Positions 1 to 7,927 are shown, counted from the first letter of the stretch. The stretch: 22,026 nt of DNA from JBOFLO01 sp051657905 (GCA_051657905.1 JBOFLO010000021.1:1-22026), one strand, 5' to 3'. Program-made: numbers and translations. Notes: generated by a model not told the origin, from the sequence alone.

Positions 1-2405
1 CCATCTCCCGCAATGGCCGCCACGCTGCCCGGCTGTCCAACCACGCCCGCCCCGGCCGCTACCGCCGCCCCCACCAAAACTTTTTCCGCTACCGGCATTT
101 CCACTGGCGCTCCACTTTCTTTTTTCTTACCAAGCCCCGCATGTTCAACAGTAAATTGTTGAGCCGCCGAAGCCGCTTTACTTCTCAAATAGTACATACC
201 TGTTTTCAAACCTTTTTCCCAAGCATAGAAATGCATGGAAGAAAGTTTAGCAAAATTCGGATCAGCCACGAATAAATTCAAAGACTGACTCTGACAAATA
301 AAGGCACCACGATCAGCCGCCATATCAATAATAGTTTTCATTTTCATTTCCCAAACTGTCTTGTAAATCTCTTTCAAATTTTCTGGAATTTCATCAATCA
401 TTTGAACAGACCCATCATGTAAAACAATTTTTTGTTTAATTTCTTCACTCCAAATTCCTAGTTCCACCAAGTCATTAATCAAATGTTTATTCACTACAAT
501 AAATTCACCAGACAAAGTTCTGCGGCTGTAAATATTGGAAGTATATGGTTCAAAACATTCATTATTTCCCAAAATTTGAGAAGTGGAAGCTGTTGGCATT
601 GGCGCCATTAATAGAGAATTTCTTGCTCCATACTGAATTGCTTCTTCTCTCAAACTGTCAAAATCCCAACGTCCGGATGGCTTAGCTTCAGGCCAATAAT
701 CAAATTGGAATTTCCCTTCAGATAAAGGCGATCCTTTGAAACTTGAATAAGGTCCTTCAATTTTCGCAATATCAATTGAAGATTTCATCGCTGCAAAATA
801 GATAGTTTCAAAAATATCTTTATTCAATTGTTTAGCTGCTTCACCTTCAAAAGGTAATCTCATTTTCATAAAAGTATCTGCCAAACCTTGTACACCCAAA
901 CCGATCGGACGATGCTTCATATTAGAGTTGCGAGTAGCTTCAGTTGGATAGTAATTTTCATCAATTACTTTATTCATTGATTGAACGATTTTGTAAGTCA
1001 CATCATAAAGTTTCTGATGATCGAACTCACGTGTTTCAGTAACGAATTTATTCAAAGCAATTGAAGCCAAATTACAAACCGCAGTTTCGTCGGCCGAACT
1101 ATATTCAATAATTTCTGTACAAAGATTTGAAGATTTAATTGTACCTAAATTTTGTTGATTACTCTTGGAATTAGCATGATCTTTATAAAGCATGTAAGGA
1201 GTTCCTGTTTCAATTTGAGATTCCAAAATTGCAAACCATAATTCCTGAGCCGGAACAACTTTTCTAGCTCTTCCTTCTTTTTCATATTTTTCATAAAGCG
1301 TTTCAAAGGCCGCACTATGACAATCAGAAAGCCCCAAAGCTTCATCCGGAGAAAACAATGACCATTGGCCATTTTCCTTCACTCTCTTCATGAATAAATC
1401 CGGAATCCAAAGAGCGGTAAATAAATCACGAGCACGCATTTCTTCCTTACCATGATTTTTGCGTAAATCTAGGAATTCAAAAATTTCATTATGCCAAGGT
1501 TCCAAATAAACTGAGAAAGCACCTTTACGTTTTCCACCTCCTTGATCCACATAACGTGCAGTGTCGTTGTAAACACGTAGCATCGGCACAATCCCATTAC
1601 TGCGTCCATTTGTACCTTTAATATAAGCACCCTTCCCGCGAATATTATGAATATGTAAACCAATCCCAGCGCCTGATTTAGAAATCAAAGCGGCTTCTTT
1701 TAAAGTGTCATAAATCGCATCCAAACTGTCATCTTTCATCGCCACCAAGAAACAAGAAGACATTTGCGGCTTGCGAGTTCCCGCATTAAATAATGTAGGC
1801 GAAGCATGAGTATAAAACTTTTCTGACAATAAATTATAAGTTTCCAAAACCTTGGCAATATTTGCTTTATGAATCCCCACCGCCACACGCATTAACAAAT
1901 GCTGAGGTCTTTCAATTACTTTATTATTTTTCTTTAACAAATAACTTTTTTCCAAAGTCTTGAAACCAAAATAATCATAAGCAAAATCACTTTCATGACG
2001 AATCGCTTCATCCAAAACTTCGGCATTTTCTCTCACCACTTTATAAACATCCTCAGCAATCAAAGTTAAATCACGCCCAGTCATTTCATCCACATAATGA
2101 TAAAGCTCATCAATCACTTCCGAGAATTTTTCCGGAGTTTCCACATGCAAACGTGACACCAAAATTCTCCCTGCCAACAATGTATAATCCGGATGCACTG
2201 TAGCCATACTAGCGGCAATTTCCGCAGACAATTCATCCAATTCACGAGTCATAATTCCATCATACACGCCCTCGATGGTTTTTTTCGCCACCAACACAGG
2301 ATCAACATAGGTTCGATTCAAACCGTCACATAACTTCTCAATTTTTGCCGTGATTTTATCAAACTGAACCGGCTCCATCGTACCATCTGACTTTTTAACC
2401 AACAT
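1..2405 (-). CDS. nrdA: Ribonucleoside-diphosphate reductase, class Ia large (alpha) subunit, 3' end cut by window
   Basis: Reduces ribonucleoside diphosphates to deoxyribonucleotides together with NrdB. The frame is open from ATG 2405 to the window edge (801 codons); the C-terminal end, where the redox cysteine pair should lie, is outside. An ATP-cone occupies residues 1-90 and keeps Asp57, the residue needed for dATP inhibition in mammalian R1. Active-site cysteines fall at Cys218 (SSCFLVA), Cys429 (NLCTEI, with Asn427 and Glu431) and Cys444 (CNLASIAL), exactly the mammalian numbers. The radical-transfer tyrosine pair is Tyr738/Tyr739 (GMYYLR). The sequence reads as a eukaryote-like subtype rather than the E. 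coli one. After about residue 765 the protein becomes an Ala/Gly/Pro/Val-rich linker encoded by unusually GC-rich DNA. It lies 34 nt downstream of nrdB in the same operon, without an evident Shine-Dalgarno site. Confidence 0.95.
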   Translation of the reverse strand, partial: MLVKKSDGTMEPVQFDKITAKIEKLCDGLNRTYVDPVLVAKKTIEGVYDGIMTRELDELSAEIAASMATVHPDYTLLAGRILVSRLHVETPEKFSEVIDELYHYVDEMTGRDLTLIAEDVYKVVRENAEVLDEAIRHESDFAYDYFGFKTLEKSYLLKKNNKVIERPQHLLMRVAVGIHKANIAKVLETYNLLSEKFYTHASPTLFNAGTRKPQMSSCFLVAMKDDSLDAIYDTLKEAALISKSGAGIGLHIHNIRGKGAYIKGTNGRSNGIVPMLRVYNDTARYVDQGGGKRKGAFSVYLEPWHNEIFEFLDLRKNHGKEEMRARDLFTALWIPDLFMKRVKENGQWSLFSPDEALGLSDCHSAAFETLYEKYEKEGRARKVVPAQELWFAILESQIETGTPYMLYKDHANSKSNQQNLGTIKSSNLCTEIIEYSSADETAVCNLASIALNKFVTETREFDHQKLYDVTYKIVQSMNKVIDENYYPTEATRNSNMKHRPIGLGVQGLADTFMKMRLPFEGEAAKQLNKDIFETIYFAAMKSSIDIAKIEGPYSSFKGSPLSEGKFQFDYWPEAKPSGRWDFDSLREEAIQYGARNSLLMAPMPTASTSQILGNNECFEPYTSNIYSRRTLSGEFIVVNKHLINDLVELGIWSEEIKQKIVLHDGSVQMIDEIPENLKEIYKTVWEMKMKTIIDMAADRGAFICQSQSLNLFVADPNFAKLSSMHFYAWEKGLKTGMYYLRSKAASAAQQFTVEHAGLGKKKESGAPVEMPVAEKVLVGAAVAAGAGVVGQPGSVAAIAGD

Positions 2406-2439
2406 AATAGGGCTGTTTTAAATAATATTATTTATAAAT

Positions 2440-3507
2440 TTAGAAATCGGCACTCAAAGAAAAACTTTGCCCCGAACGATCGCTGCCATTACCGCTATTC
2501 ATCACACCCGCTTTTTGATAATCCCCCACTCTCTTTTCAAAGAAATTAGTTTTACCGGAAAGCGAAATCAATTCCATGAATTCAAATGGATTAGATGTTC
2601 CATAAAGTTTCGGCACACCCAATTTGTTCAACCAATAATCCGCCACATATTCAATATATTGTTTCATCAACTCAGCATTCATTCCAATCAAAGAAACCGG
2701 CAATGAATCAGACACAAATTCCTTTTCAATCTCTACAGCACTGCTGATAATTTCCTGCACTCGCTCATCTGTTAATTTATTGTTCAGCATAGAGTAAAGC
2801 AAAGTCGCAAACTCACAATGCAAAGCTTCATCACGGGAAATTAATTCATTGGAAAAAGTCAGTCCCGGCATCAAACCTCTTTTCTTTAACCAGAAAATCG
2901 AACAAAAACTTCCGGAGAAGAAAATCCCCTCCACCGCCGCAAACGCCACCAATCTTTCAGCAAAATTATCGCTATCAATCCAGCGCAAAGCCCACTCAGC
3001 CTTACGTTTCACGGCCGGAACTGTATCAATCGCTCTAAATAAATATTGCTTCTGCACCTGATCTTTCACATAAGTATCAATCAACAAAGAATAGGTTTCA
3101 GAGTGAATATTTTCCATGGCAATTTGAAATCCATAAAAGCAACGCGCCTCCGGAATCTGCACTTCGCGCATAAAATTCACCGCCAAATTTTCATTTACAA
3201 TCCCATCTGAAGCCGCAAAAAAAGCCAGTACATGGGAAATAAAATGTCTTTCATTATCATTTAATTTATTCCAATCAACAATATCTTCATGCAAATCGAT
3301 TTCTTCGGCAGTCCAAAAACTCGCTTCGGCTTTCTTATACATCTGCCAAACTTGATCATATTTAATTGGTAAAACCACAAATCTCTCCCGGTTTGGCTTC
3401 AGAATTGGCTCAGAATTAATGGCCAGATTCTGTTGCAAAGATTGATGATCTCTCGATAAGAAATCGACAGATACTAATTCTTCATTATCAATCTTTATTT
3501 GGGACAT
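2440..3507 (-). CDS. nrdB: Ribonucleoside-diphosphate reductase, class Ia small (beta) subunit
   Basis: Houses the diiron-tyrosyl radical cofactor and passes the radical to NrdA. All ligands are visible: Asp101 (AASDGIVNE), Glu132 and His135 (AMENIHSETY), Glu193 (VEGIFF), Glu227 and His230 (RDEALH). The radical tyrosine is Tyr139, so this is a tyrosyl-radical enzyme, not a Phe-substituted Mn/Fe type. The C-terminal peptide SFSLSADF resembles the R1-docking tail of mammalian R2 (SFTLDADF), and long blocks such as the WTAEE and FWLKKRGLMPG regions are close to eukaryotic R2. The length of 355 aa is normal. It is the first gene of the operon, so the order is B then A, opposite to E. coli nrdAB. 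ATG 3507 follows an A-rich leader without a Shine-Dalgarno site. Upstream there is an NrdR box pair and a structured leader. Confidence 0.97.
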   Translation of the reverse strand: MSQIKIDNEELVSVDFLSRDHQSLQQNLAINSEPILKPNRERFVVLPIKYDQVWQMYKKAEASFWTAEEIDLHEDIVDWNKLNDNERHFISHVLAFFAASDGIVNENLAVNFMREVQIPEARCFYGFQIAMENIHSETYSLLIDTYVKDQVQKQYLFRAIDTVPAVKRKAEWALRWIDSDNFAERLVAFAAVEGIFFSGSFCSIFWLKKRGLMPGLTFSNELISRDEALHCEFATLLYSMLNNKLTDERVQEIISSAVEIEKEFVSDSLPVSLIGMNAELMKQYIEYVADYWLNKLGVPKLYGTSNPFEFMELISLSGKTNFFEKRVGDYQKAGVMNSGNGSDRSGQSFSLSADF

Positions 3508-3540
3508 ATCTTTTTTTGGGTTTAATAATTTATTTATTTT

Positions 3541-3609
3541 AAAATTTCTCAGTCTTCAAAACTCACCCGCAGCCTGCTGCGGCTCTCTTTAAAAACATCG
3601 AGAAATTTT
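3541..3609 (-). promoter_or_regulatory. Nested dyad in the nrdB 5' leader
   Basis: A perfect 10-bp inverted repeat (AAAATTTCTC at 3541-3550, GAGAAATTTT at 3600-3609) encloses a second perfect hairpin, CCGCAG/CTGCGG with a 4-nt loop, at 3567-3582. It sits 34-102 nt upstream of the nrdB start, inside the transcript if the promoter is near the NrdR boxes. The outer arm is not followed by a clear T-run on the nrdB strand, so a simple terminator is unlikely. It may be a structured leader or a protein-binding dyad. It does not resemble a cobalamin riboswitch. Confidence 0.4.
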
Positions 3610-3663
3610 GCTTTTTTAAGGTACTTTTATTGATTTTTGTTGACAAAACAGCTTCGTAAAGCC

Positions 3664-3739
3664 ATTTTAACGCATACTTTCACCATTCAGACCACCAGTG
3701 ATAGCACCGTCCAACCCCTCTAACCACTATATACAGTGT
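3664..3739 (-). promoter_or_regulatory. nrdBA control region: NrdR box pair and probable promoter
   Basis: On the nrdB strand, 3724-3739 reads ACACTGTATATAGTGG, matching the NrdR consensus (acaCWATATaTWGtgt) at 14 of 16 positions. A degenerate second copy (about 8 of 16) lies at 3692-3707. The gap is exactly 16 bp and the centres are 32 bp apart, the three-turn spacing usual for NrdR box pairs. A candidate -10 TAAAAT lies at 3664-3669, which would place the weaker box over the -35 region, as expected for repression by NrdR. The family role is known; the assignment here is by motif only. No nrdR gene is in the window. Confidence 0.65.
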
Positions 3740-3887
3740 CTTCAATAAAAACAAATACAAAATAAAGCACCAGGCAAACTTGGGCAATGGAAAAAACTTC
3801 AATCGAATTTACAAACTGGGCAAAATAATTTTAGGTAATTTTTTATCAGCGGAGAAGCGGAGCGCAATCAGATTTTTGGCTTGTGTA

Positions 3888-3918
3888 TTGACATTTTCTC
3901 AAATAATAATATTGTAAT
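3888..3918 (+). promoter_or_regulatory. Probable promoter of the 3955 gene
   Basis: A consensus -35 TTGACA (3888-3893) is followed after 19 bp by TGTAAT (3913-3918, 5 of 6 to TATAAT). The spacer is longer than the ideal 17 bp. Transcription would begin near 3925, giving a leader of about 30 nt to ATG 3955. Confidence 0.45.
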
Positions 3919-3954
3919 AGCAATCCTTAATTAGCACTCCAAAGAAGCCAATTT

Positions 3955-4650
3955 ATGAAAAAACCTAAAGTAATTATCAACGGACAGGAATTCGATGCTA
4001 GCGAAGTTACTGACAGTAACGGTTTATTGGATAAAGAAATGATCGAGTTAATCCAACTGGAGCAGCAACACAACAGCAAATCTGGCCAAAAACAGCCGCA
4101 AATAGCGCAGATTTCCTTTAGTGGTATAGAGGGACTTTCCGACCTCCCGCCAGAAGTTCAACAAAAATTGCAAAATCTCCAGCAATTGATGCCCGAATTA
4201 CTTTCTGGCAACCCTTTGGATATTTTCAAAAATCTCGGCAAATTACAAAAAGCCGGCTCTGCTTTTTTACAGGTGCAAAACCAAATCAATCAGCATATGA
4301 TGGAAGGGCAATCGACCAATTCCGCCAACAACCAGCCAGCCACTATTATTTCCGCCATTAACCAACCAACTTCTTCCCTAATGAATAATAATCAATCCGG
4401 CGGCTCATCCGAGAAAACCAAATACAACTCCAGCAATTCCAGCGCCAGCACCACCACTTCTTTTGACAGCGCCCAACCAAATGCCCAACCTTTTCGCTCA
4501 ACTTCTTATAATTCTGGAACCTATCATCCACCCTCAATTTACAAAGGCTCATCTGGCGACGGATGGCGCAAAATTATTTTAATTGGCGCTTTAGTCTTAA
4601 TTGGTTACTTGGTTTACGAATACGTGTTTAATCGCCAATTGCCGTTCTAG
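3955..4650 (+). CDS. Unrecognised tail-anchored membrane protein with Q/N/S-rich region
   Basis: I do not recognise a family. The 231-aa product starts with a short polar segment, then a probable helical region rich in Leu/Gln (about residues 60-115, including PPEVQQKLQNLQQLMPELL). A low-complexity Asn/Ser/Gln/Thr tract covers about residues 117-200, and one C-terminal hydrophobic helix (about 206-224, KIILIGALVLIGYLV) has basic residues (WRK) just before it and only seven residues after. There is no N-terminal signal, so the architecture is that of a tail-anchored protein facing the cytoplasm. The gene is alone on its strand, with its own promoter, between the nrd control region and the convergent msrA. 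Its TAG stop overlaps the TAG stop of msrA in a shared CTAG. The function cannot be inferred. Confidence 0.8.
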   Translation: MKKPKVIINGQEFDASEVTDSNGLLDKEMIELIQLEQQHNSKSGQKQPQIAQISFSGIEGLSDLPPEVQQKLQNLQQLMPELLSGNPLDIFKNLGKLQKAGSAFLQVQNQINQHMMEGQSTNSANNQPATIISAINQPTSSLMNNNQSGGSSEKTKYNSSNSSASTTTSFDSAQPNAQPFRSTSYNSGTYHPPSIYKGSSGDGWRKIILIGALVLIGYLVYEYVFNRQLPF

Positions 4651-5165
4651 GCTTTATTTTTCGCGTACACGCTCGGTGGAATGTAATGACAACCAACCAC
4701 ACCGGCTTTTTCAAAATATTTTTGATGATATTCCTCAGCACGATAAAAAGTTTTAGCTTCAACAATTTCCGTCACTATTTGTCGATCAGGATTTTTCTGC
4801 TGAATTTTTTCCCGAAAAGCTTTCGCCTGTTTTTCCTGTTCGGCATTTAAATAATAAATCCCTGAACGATATTGATGACCAATATCCGGCCCCTGACGAT
4901 TCAAAGTGGTTGGATCATGCATTTCAAAAAATATTTCCAATAATCTTTCATAAGAAATCTGCTCCGGATCAAATTCCAATTCCACCGCTTCGGCGTGTCC
5001 GGTATCTCCCTGACAAACTTGTTCATAAGTAGGATTTTCCGTCTTCCCAGCAGTATAACCCGCCGCACTACGAATCACTCCTTTAGCCATATCAAACACC
5101 TGCTGCACACCCCAAAAACAGCCCGCCGCAAAAATCGCTTTTTCCAATTTCACAGAATTTTCCAT
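4647..5165 (-). CDS. msrA: Peptide-methionine (S)-S-oxide reductase MsrA
   Basis: Reduces the S-epimer of methionine sulfoxide in proteins and free methionine, a cytoplasmic repair function. The family signature GCFWG is at residues 15-19 with the catalytic Cys16. The downstream conserved blocks are present: QGDTGHAEAVELEFDP (about 52-67), HDPTTLNRQGPDIGHQYRS (about 83-101) and the EEYHQKY region (about 144-150). Cys51 and Cys159 are candidates for the resolving cysteine. The length of 172 aa is typical of a stand-alone MsrA with no fused MsrB. ATG 5165 begins one nucleotide after the TAA of the metallophosphoesterase gene, so the two are probably co-transcribed and coupled. Confidence 0.95.
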   Translation of the reverse strand: MENSVKLEKAIFAAGCFWGVQQVFDMAKGVIRSAAGYTAGKTENPTYEQVCQGDTGHAEAVELEFDPEQISYERLLEIFFEMHDPTTLNRQGPDIGHQYRSGIYYLNAEQEKQAKAFREKIQQKNPDRQIVTEIVEAKTFYRAEEYHQKYFEKAGVVGCHYIPPSVYAKNKA

Positions 5166-5166
5166 A

Positions 5167-6060
5167 TTATTTTAAATTTAATTTAATAATCACAATTTCC
5201 GGCGGAACACCTAGTCTCATCGGTAAACCGACTTCGCCCGCTCCCGAAGTCACATACATTTTCATCCCCTCAAATTCATACCAACCACGATCATAACCAA
5301 ATTCCGAAGGAATCATTAATGGATAAAGCCAAGGAATTCGAATTTGCCCGCCATGCGTATGCCCGGAAACCAACAAATCCGCGCGCAAATTTTCCATATA
5401 ATGAGCCGTATCAGGATTATGAGCAATCACAATCACATTATCCTCACCGGAAATATCCGCCAGCAAATCATTATCCACAGTTTTCTCCCATAAATCCCTC
5501 AAACCATAAATTTTCAATTTCTTCCCTTTAATTTCTATTTCCGTTTTCAAATCATCCAATACCTCCACCCCATTATCACGCAACACCTGACGCACTTCCT
5601 CCAATTCAATATATCCCGCACTTTCATAATCATGATTTCCTGTGGTGGCGAAAACCGGAATATTTAGGGCTTTCAAGGGTTGGAAATAATCATTTAATTG
5701 CTCGCGGGAAATGGCAAAAATAAAATCCCCGGGAATCAAAACAATATCCGGCTGCTCATAACGAACTTTATCAACAATTCTTTGCATAAACTCCCGACTT
5801 TTATAGGCCCCCAAATGATTATCAGCGAACAAGGCCACTCTAATCTCTGAGTCCCCTTCCCGCGTGCCGGAAAACATTAACGACTCATATCTCACTATCA
5901 ACATTTGCGGCTCAATAAAGCGTGCATAAATGAACAACAGCGACAAACACATCAAAGCAATACAAAGCCAAGTCCAGCGACCTTGCCAAATTCCGATCAT
6001 TAACAAAATTAAGAAGGGAAAAACCAGAAAACTACCGTAAAAAAGAATTTTATAAATCAT
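5167..6060 (-). CDS. Membrane-anchored calcineurin-like metallophosphoesterase (YkuE-like)
   Basis: A dinuclear-metal phosphoesterase of the calcineurin-like fold. From ATG 6060 the protein has 297 aa: two hydrophobic helices (about residues 5-25 and 29-46), then the catalytic domain. Metal-binding motifs are all present: DNH (Asp80, His82), GD (Asp112), GNHD (Asn142, His143), AHNPD (His214) and SGHTHGGQ (His234, His236). The layout matches YkuE/YaeI-type membrane-associated enzymes, some of which act on lipid A precursors or other phospholipids; the substrate here is unknown. The frame extends to a TTG at 6093 (308 aa). I prefer the ATG because the added residues are not needed for the first helix, but neither start has a Shine-Dalgarno site. 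It is followed after 1 nt by msrA and is divergent from polX. Confidence 0.88.
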   Translation of the reverse strand: MIYKILFYGSFLVFPFLILLMIGIWQGRWTWLCIALMCLSLLFIYARFIEPQMLIVRYESLMFSGTREGDSEIRVALFADNHLGAYKSREFMQRIVDKVRYEQPDIVLIPGDFIFAISREQLNDYFQPLKALNIPVFATTGNHDYESAGYIELEEVRQVLRDNGVEVLDDLKTEIEIKGKKLKIYGLRDLWEKTVDNDLLADISGEDNVIVIAHNPDTAHYMENLRADLLVSGHTHGGQIRIPWLYPLMIPSEFGYDRGWYEFEGMKMYVTSGAGEVGLPMRLGVPPEIVIIKLNLK

Positions 6061-6131
6061 TCTTAACAATTTTATATCTTGGCTAACTTTCAAATTTTAT
6101 TTAGGATGGGGATATAAAGCAAAAAATTCCT

Positions 6132-7901
6132 ATGGACAACCAACAAATCGCCAAATATTTTCAGGAAATCGGAGATCTTTTAGAAATTGACGGAGCCAAT
6201 CGTTTTCGCGTTCTGGCTTATCGAAACGCCGCCGAAACTCTGCGTAATTATGGCCTAGAAATGAAAGAAATGTATGAAAAAGATCCAACTTCTTTAAAAG
6301 AAATTCCCGGCATTGGTTTTGATTTAAAATCAAAAATTGAAGAACTTTTAACCACGGGCAAATGCCAATTCCATGAGGAATTAGTTAATAAATACGGCCA
6401 AGGTGTTTTGGATATTTTAGGAATTCGCGGGATTGGACCAAAAAAAGTGAAACTATTTTATACAGAATTGGGTGTGGATAATTTGGAAAAATTAAAAGCC
6501 GCAGCCGAAAAACATCAATTACAAGAATTGCCCCGCATGGGCGAAAAATCCGAAACTGAAATTCTTAAAGCTATTGAAGAACACAGCAAATACGGCCAAC
6601 GCATGTTACTCTCGCAAGCCCTGCCCCTGGCCCAGGCCATCATCGAATTCTTGAAACCCCACCCGGCCATTGAACAAATCTGCTACGCCGGAAGTTTGCG
6701 CCGCGGCAAAGAAACCATCGGCGACCTGGATATTCTCACTTCACCTTTTGATATCAACAAAGCCCCCGACATTATTCTGGCTTTCCAAAAATATCCGGAA
6801 ATCAGTAATATTATCGCCAGCGGCCCCACCAAATCCTCCGTAATTCTCAACAGCGGCGTACAGGTAGACCTGCGTGTGGTCGAACAAAAATCCTTCGGGG
6901 CCGCCCTCCACTATTTCACCGGCTCCAAAGACCATAACGTCACCATCCGTGATCTCGCCAAGAAAGCTTTCCTGCGTATCAATGAATACGGAATTTTTCG
7001 CATTGGTAATCGTGAAGCCGCCACTGTGGAAGACATGGAATTAGAGTATATCGAAGGTGAGACTGAGGAAAAACTTTATAAAGTGGTAGGCCTAAATTAC
7101 ATCCCACCAACTTTACGCGAAAATCGCGGCGAATTTGAAGCATCTTCCAATAGCGAATTACCAAATTTAGTTGAACTAAAAGATTTACACGGTGATTTAC
7201 ATATCAACAGCAATTACGGCTTAGGAAAAAATCCTTTACAAGAAATCGCCGACTTTTTTATTCAGAAAAAATTCTCCTACATCGCCATCAACGATTTATT
7301 AGACAGTCCGGAAAGCCGCAGCCCGCTAACCTTAGAAAAACTTCAAGAACAAATCACCGAAATCGATCAATTAAATAAAACGCATGCCGGAAAATTGAAA
7401 ATTTTCAAAAGCATCAATTGCGGCATCAATCAAAAAGGCCAACTCAATTTACCCGATGATTTAGAAACTTTACCGGAAAATCTACTCGCACAATTAGACT
7501 TTATCAGCATTTCCATTAACTCCGGTTTCACTTTACCCGAGCCAGTTCAAACCTCCCGCCTAATTAGCGCCATGCAGCTTCCCAAAGTAAAAATGCTCTG
7601 CCATCCAACCGGCCGTTTACTAAATCAACGCCCCGCCATCAACGCCAATTTCAGTAAAATCATCCAACATTGCGCCGAACACAAAATCATCCTGGAAATA
7701 AATTCCCAGGCCGAACGCCTAGACTTGCCCGACAATTTAATCAAAGTTGCTAAAGAACAAGCCGCTCCCCTCTCCCTAAATTCTGACCTGCGCGACCTCA
7801 ACCAATTCGACCTCCAAATCAATTTCGGCCTACTCACCGCCCAACGCGGCTGGCTGGAAAAAAATAATTTAACAAATTGCCAAAAAGAATTAAAAATCTA
7901 A
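6132..7901 (+). CDS. polX: Family X DNA polymerase with degenerate C-terminal PHP domain
   Basis: Gap-filling repair polymerase of the bacterial/archaeal PolX type, 589 aa. An N-terminal helical domain with helix-hairpin-helix elements (LKEIPGIG near 55-62, LGIRGIGPKKV 96-106, a third near 131-140) is followed by the palm. The GSLRRGKETIGDLDIL block (187-202) carries Asp198 and Asp200, and VDLRVV (245-250) carries Asp246, completing the metal-binding triad; FTGSKDHN is also conserved. The PHP domain (about 350-589), normally a Mn-dependent 3'-5' exonuclease, has lost most ligands: HxH reads HIN, the YSDG aspartate is Leu, TDH reads NDL, the Glu of the GIEVD block is Asn/Cys, VHS reads INS, and DAH reads DLR. 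Only the HPTGR histidine (His491) and the first histidines remain. Polymerase activity is expected; nuclease activity is not. A bidirectional terminator follows. Confidence 0.93.
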   Translation: MDNQQIAKYFQEIGDLLEIDGANRFRVLAYRNAAETLRNYGLEMKEMYEKDPTSLKEIPGIGFDLKSKIEELLTTGKCQFHEELVNKYGQGVLDILGIRGIGPKKVKLFYTELGVDNLEKLKAAAEKHQLQELPRMGEKSETEILKAIEEHSKYGQRMLLSQALPLAQAIIEFLKPHPAIEQICYAGSLRRGKETIGDLDILTSPFDINKAPDIILAFQKYPEISNIIASGPTKSSVILNSGVQVDLRVVEQKSFGAALHYFTGSKDHNVTIRDLAKKAFLRINEYGIFRIGNREAATVEDMELEYIEGETEEKLYKVVGLNYIPPTLRENRGEFEASSNSELPNLVELKDLHGDLHINSNYGLGKNPLQEIADFFIQKKFSYIAINDLLDSPESRSPLTLEKLQEQITEIDQLNKTHAGKLKIFKSINCGINQKGQLNLPDDLETLPENLLAQLDFISISINSGFTLPEPVQTSRLISAMQLPKVKMLCHPTGRLLNQRPAINANFSKIIQHCAEHKIILEINSQAERLDLPDNLIKVAKEQAAPLSLNSDLRDLNQFDLQINFGLLTAQRGWLEKNNLTNCQKELKI

Positions 7902-7927
7902 TTCACCCCTAATCCACAATCAAAAAA

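Larger units (their letters stand above)
3508..3954. other. 447-bp intergenic region between nrdB and the 3955 gene
   Basis: The largest non-coding stretch of the window. From left to right it holds the nested dyad of the nrdB leader (3541-3609), a T-rich segment with the short dyad TTTTGTtgACAAAA (3636-3649) and a TTGACA (3640-3645), the NrdR boxes, an imperfect direct repeat (CAAACTTGGGCAA at 3775-3787, CAAACTGGGCAA at 3812-3823), a purine-rich AGCGGAG repeat near 3848-3863, and the promoter of the plus-strand gene. No reading frame in it looks coding and no tRNA or recognisable riboswitch was seen. Confidence 0.6.

Noticed and set aside
3640..3668. Plus-strand promoter from TTGACA at 3640
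   Set aside because: No acceptable -10 follows at 16-18 bp, and a much closer promoter at 3888-3918 serves the plus-strand gene.
5471..5479. TTATCCACA, a perfect DnaA-box word, as a sign of an origin
   Set aside because: It is a single copy inside the phosphoesterase coding sequence, with no cluster, AT-rich unwinding region or dnaA/dnaN neighbours.
6058..6093. TTG start at 6093 for the metallophosphoesterase
   Set aside because: Possible, but ATG 6060 gives an intact first helix and leaves room for a divergent promoter; there is no Shine-Dalgarno site to favour TTG.
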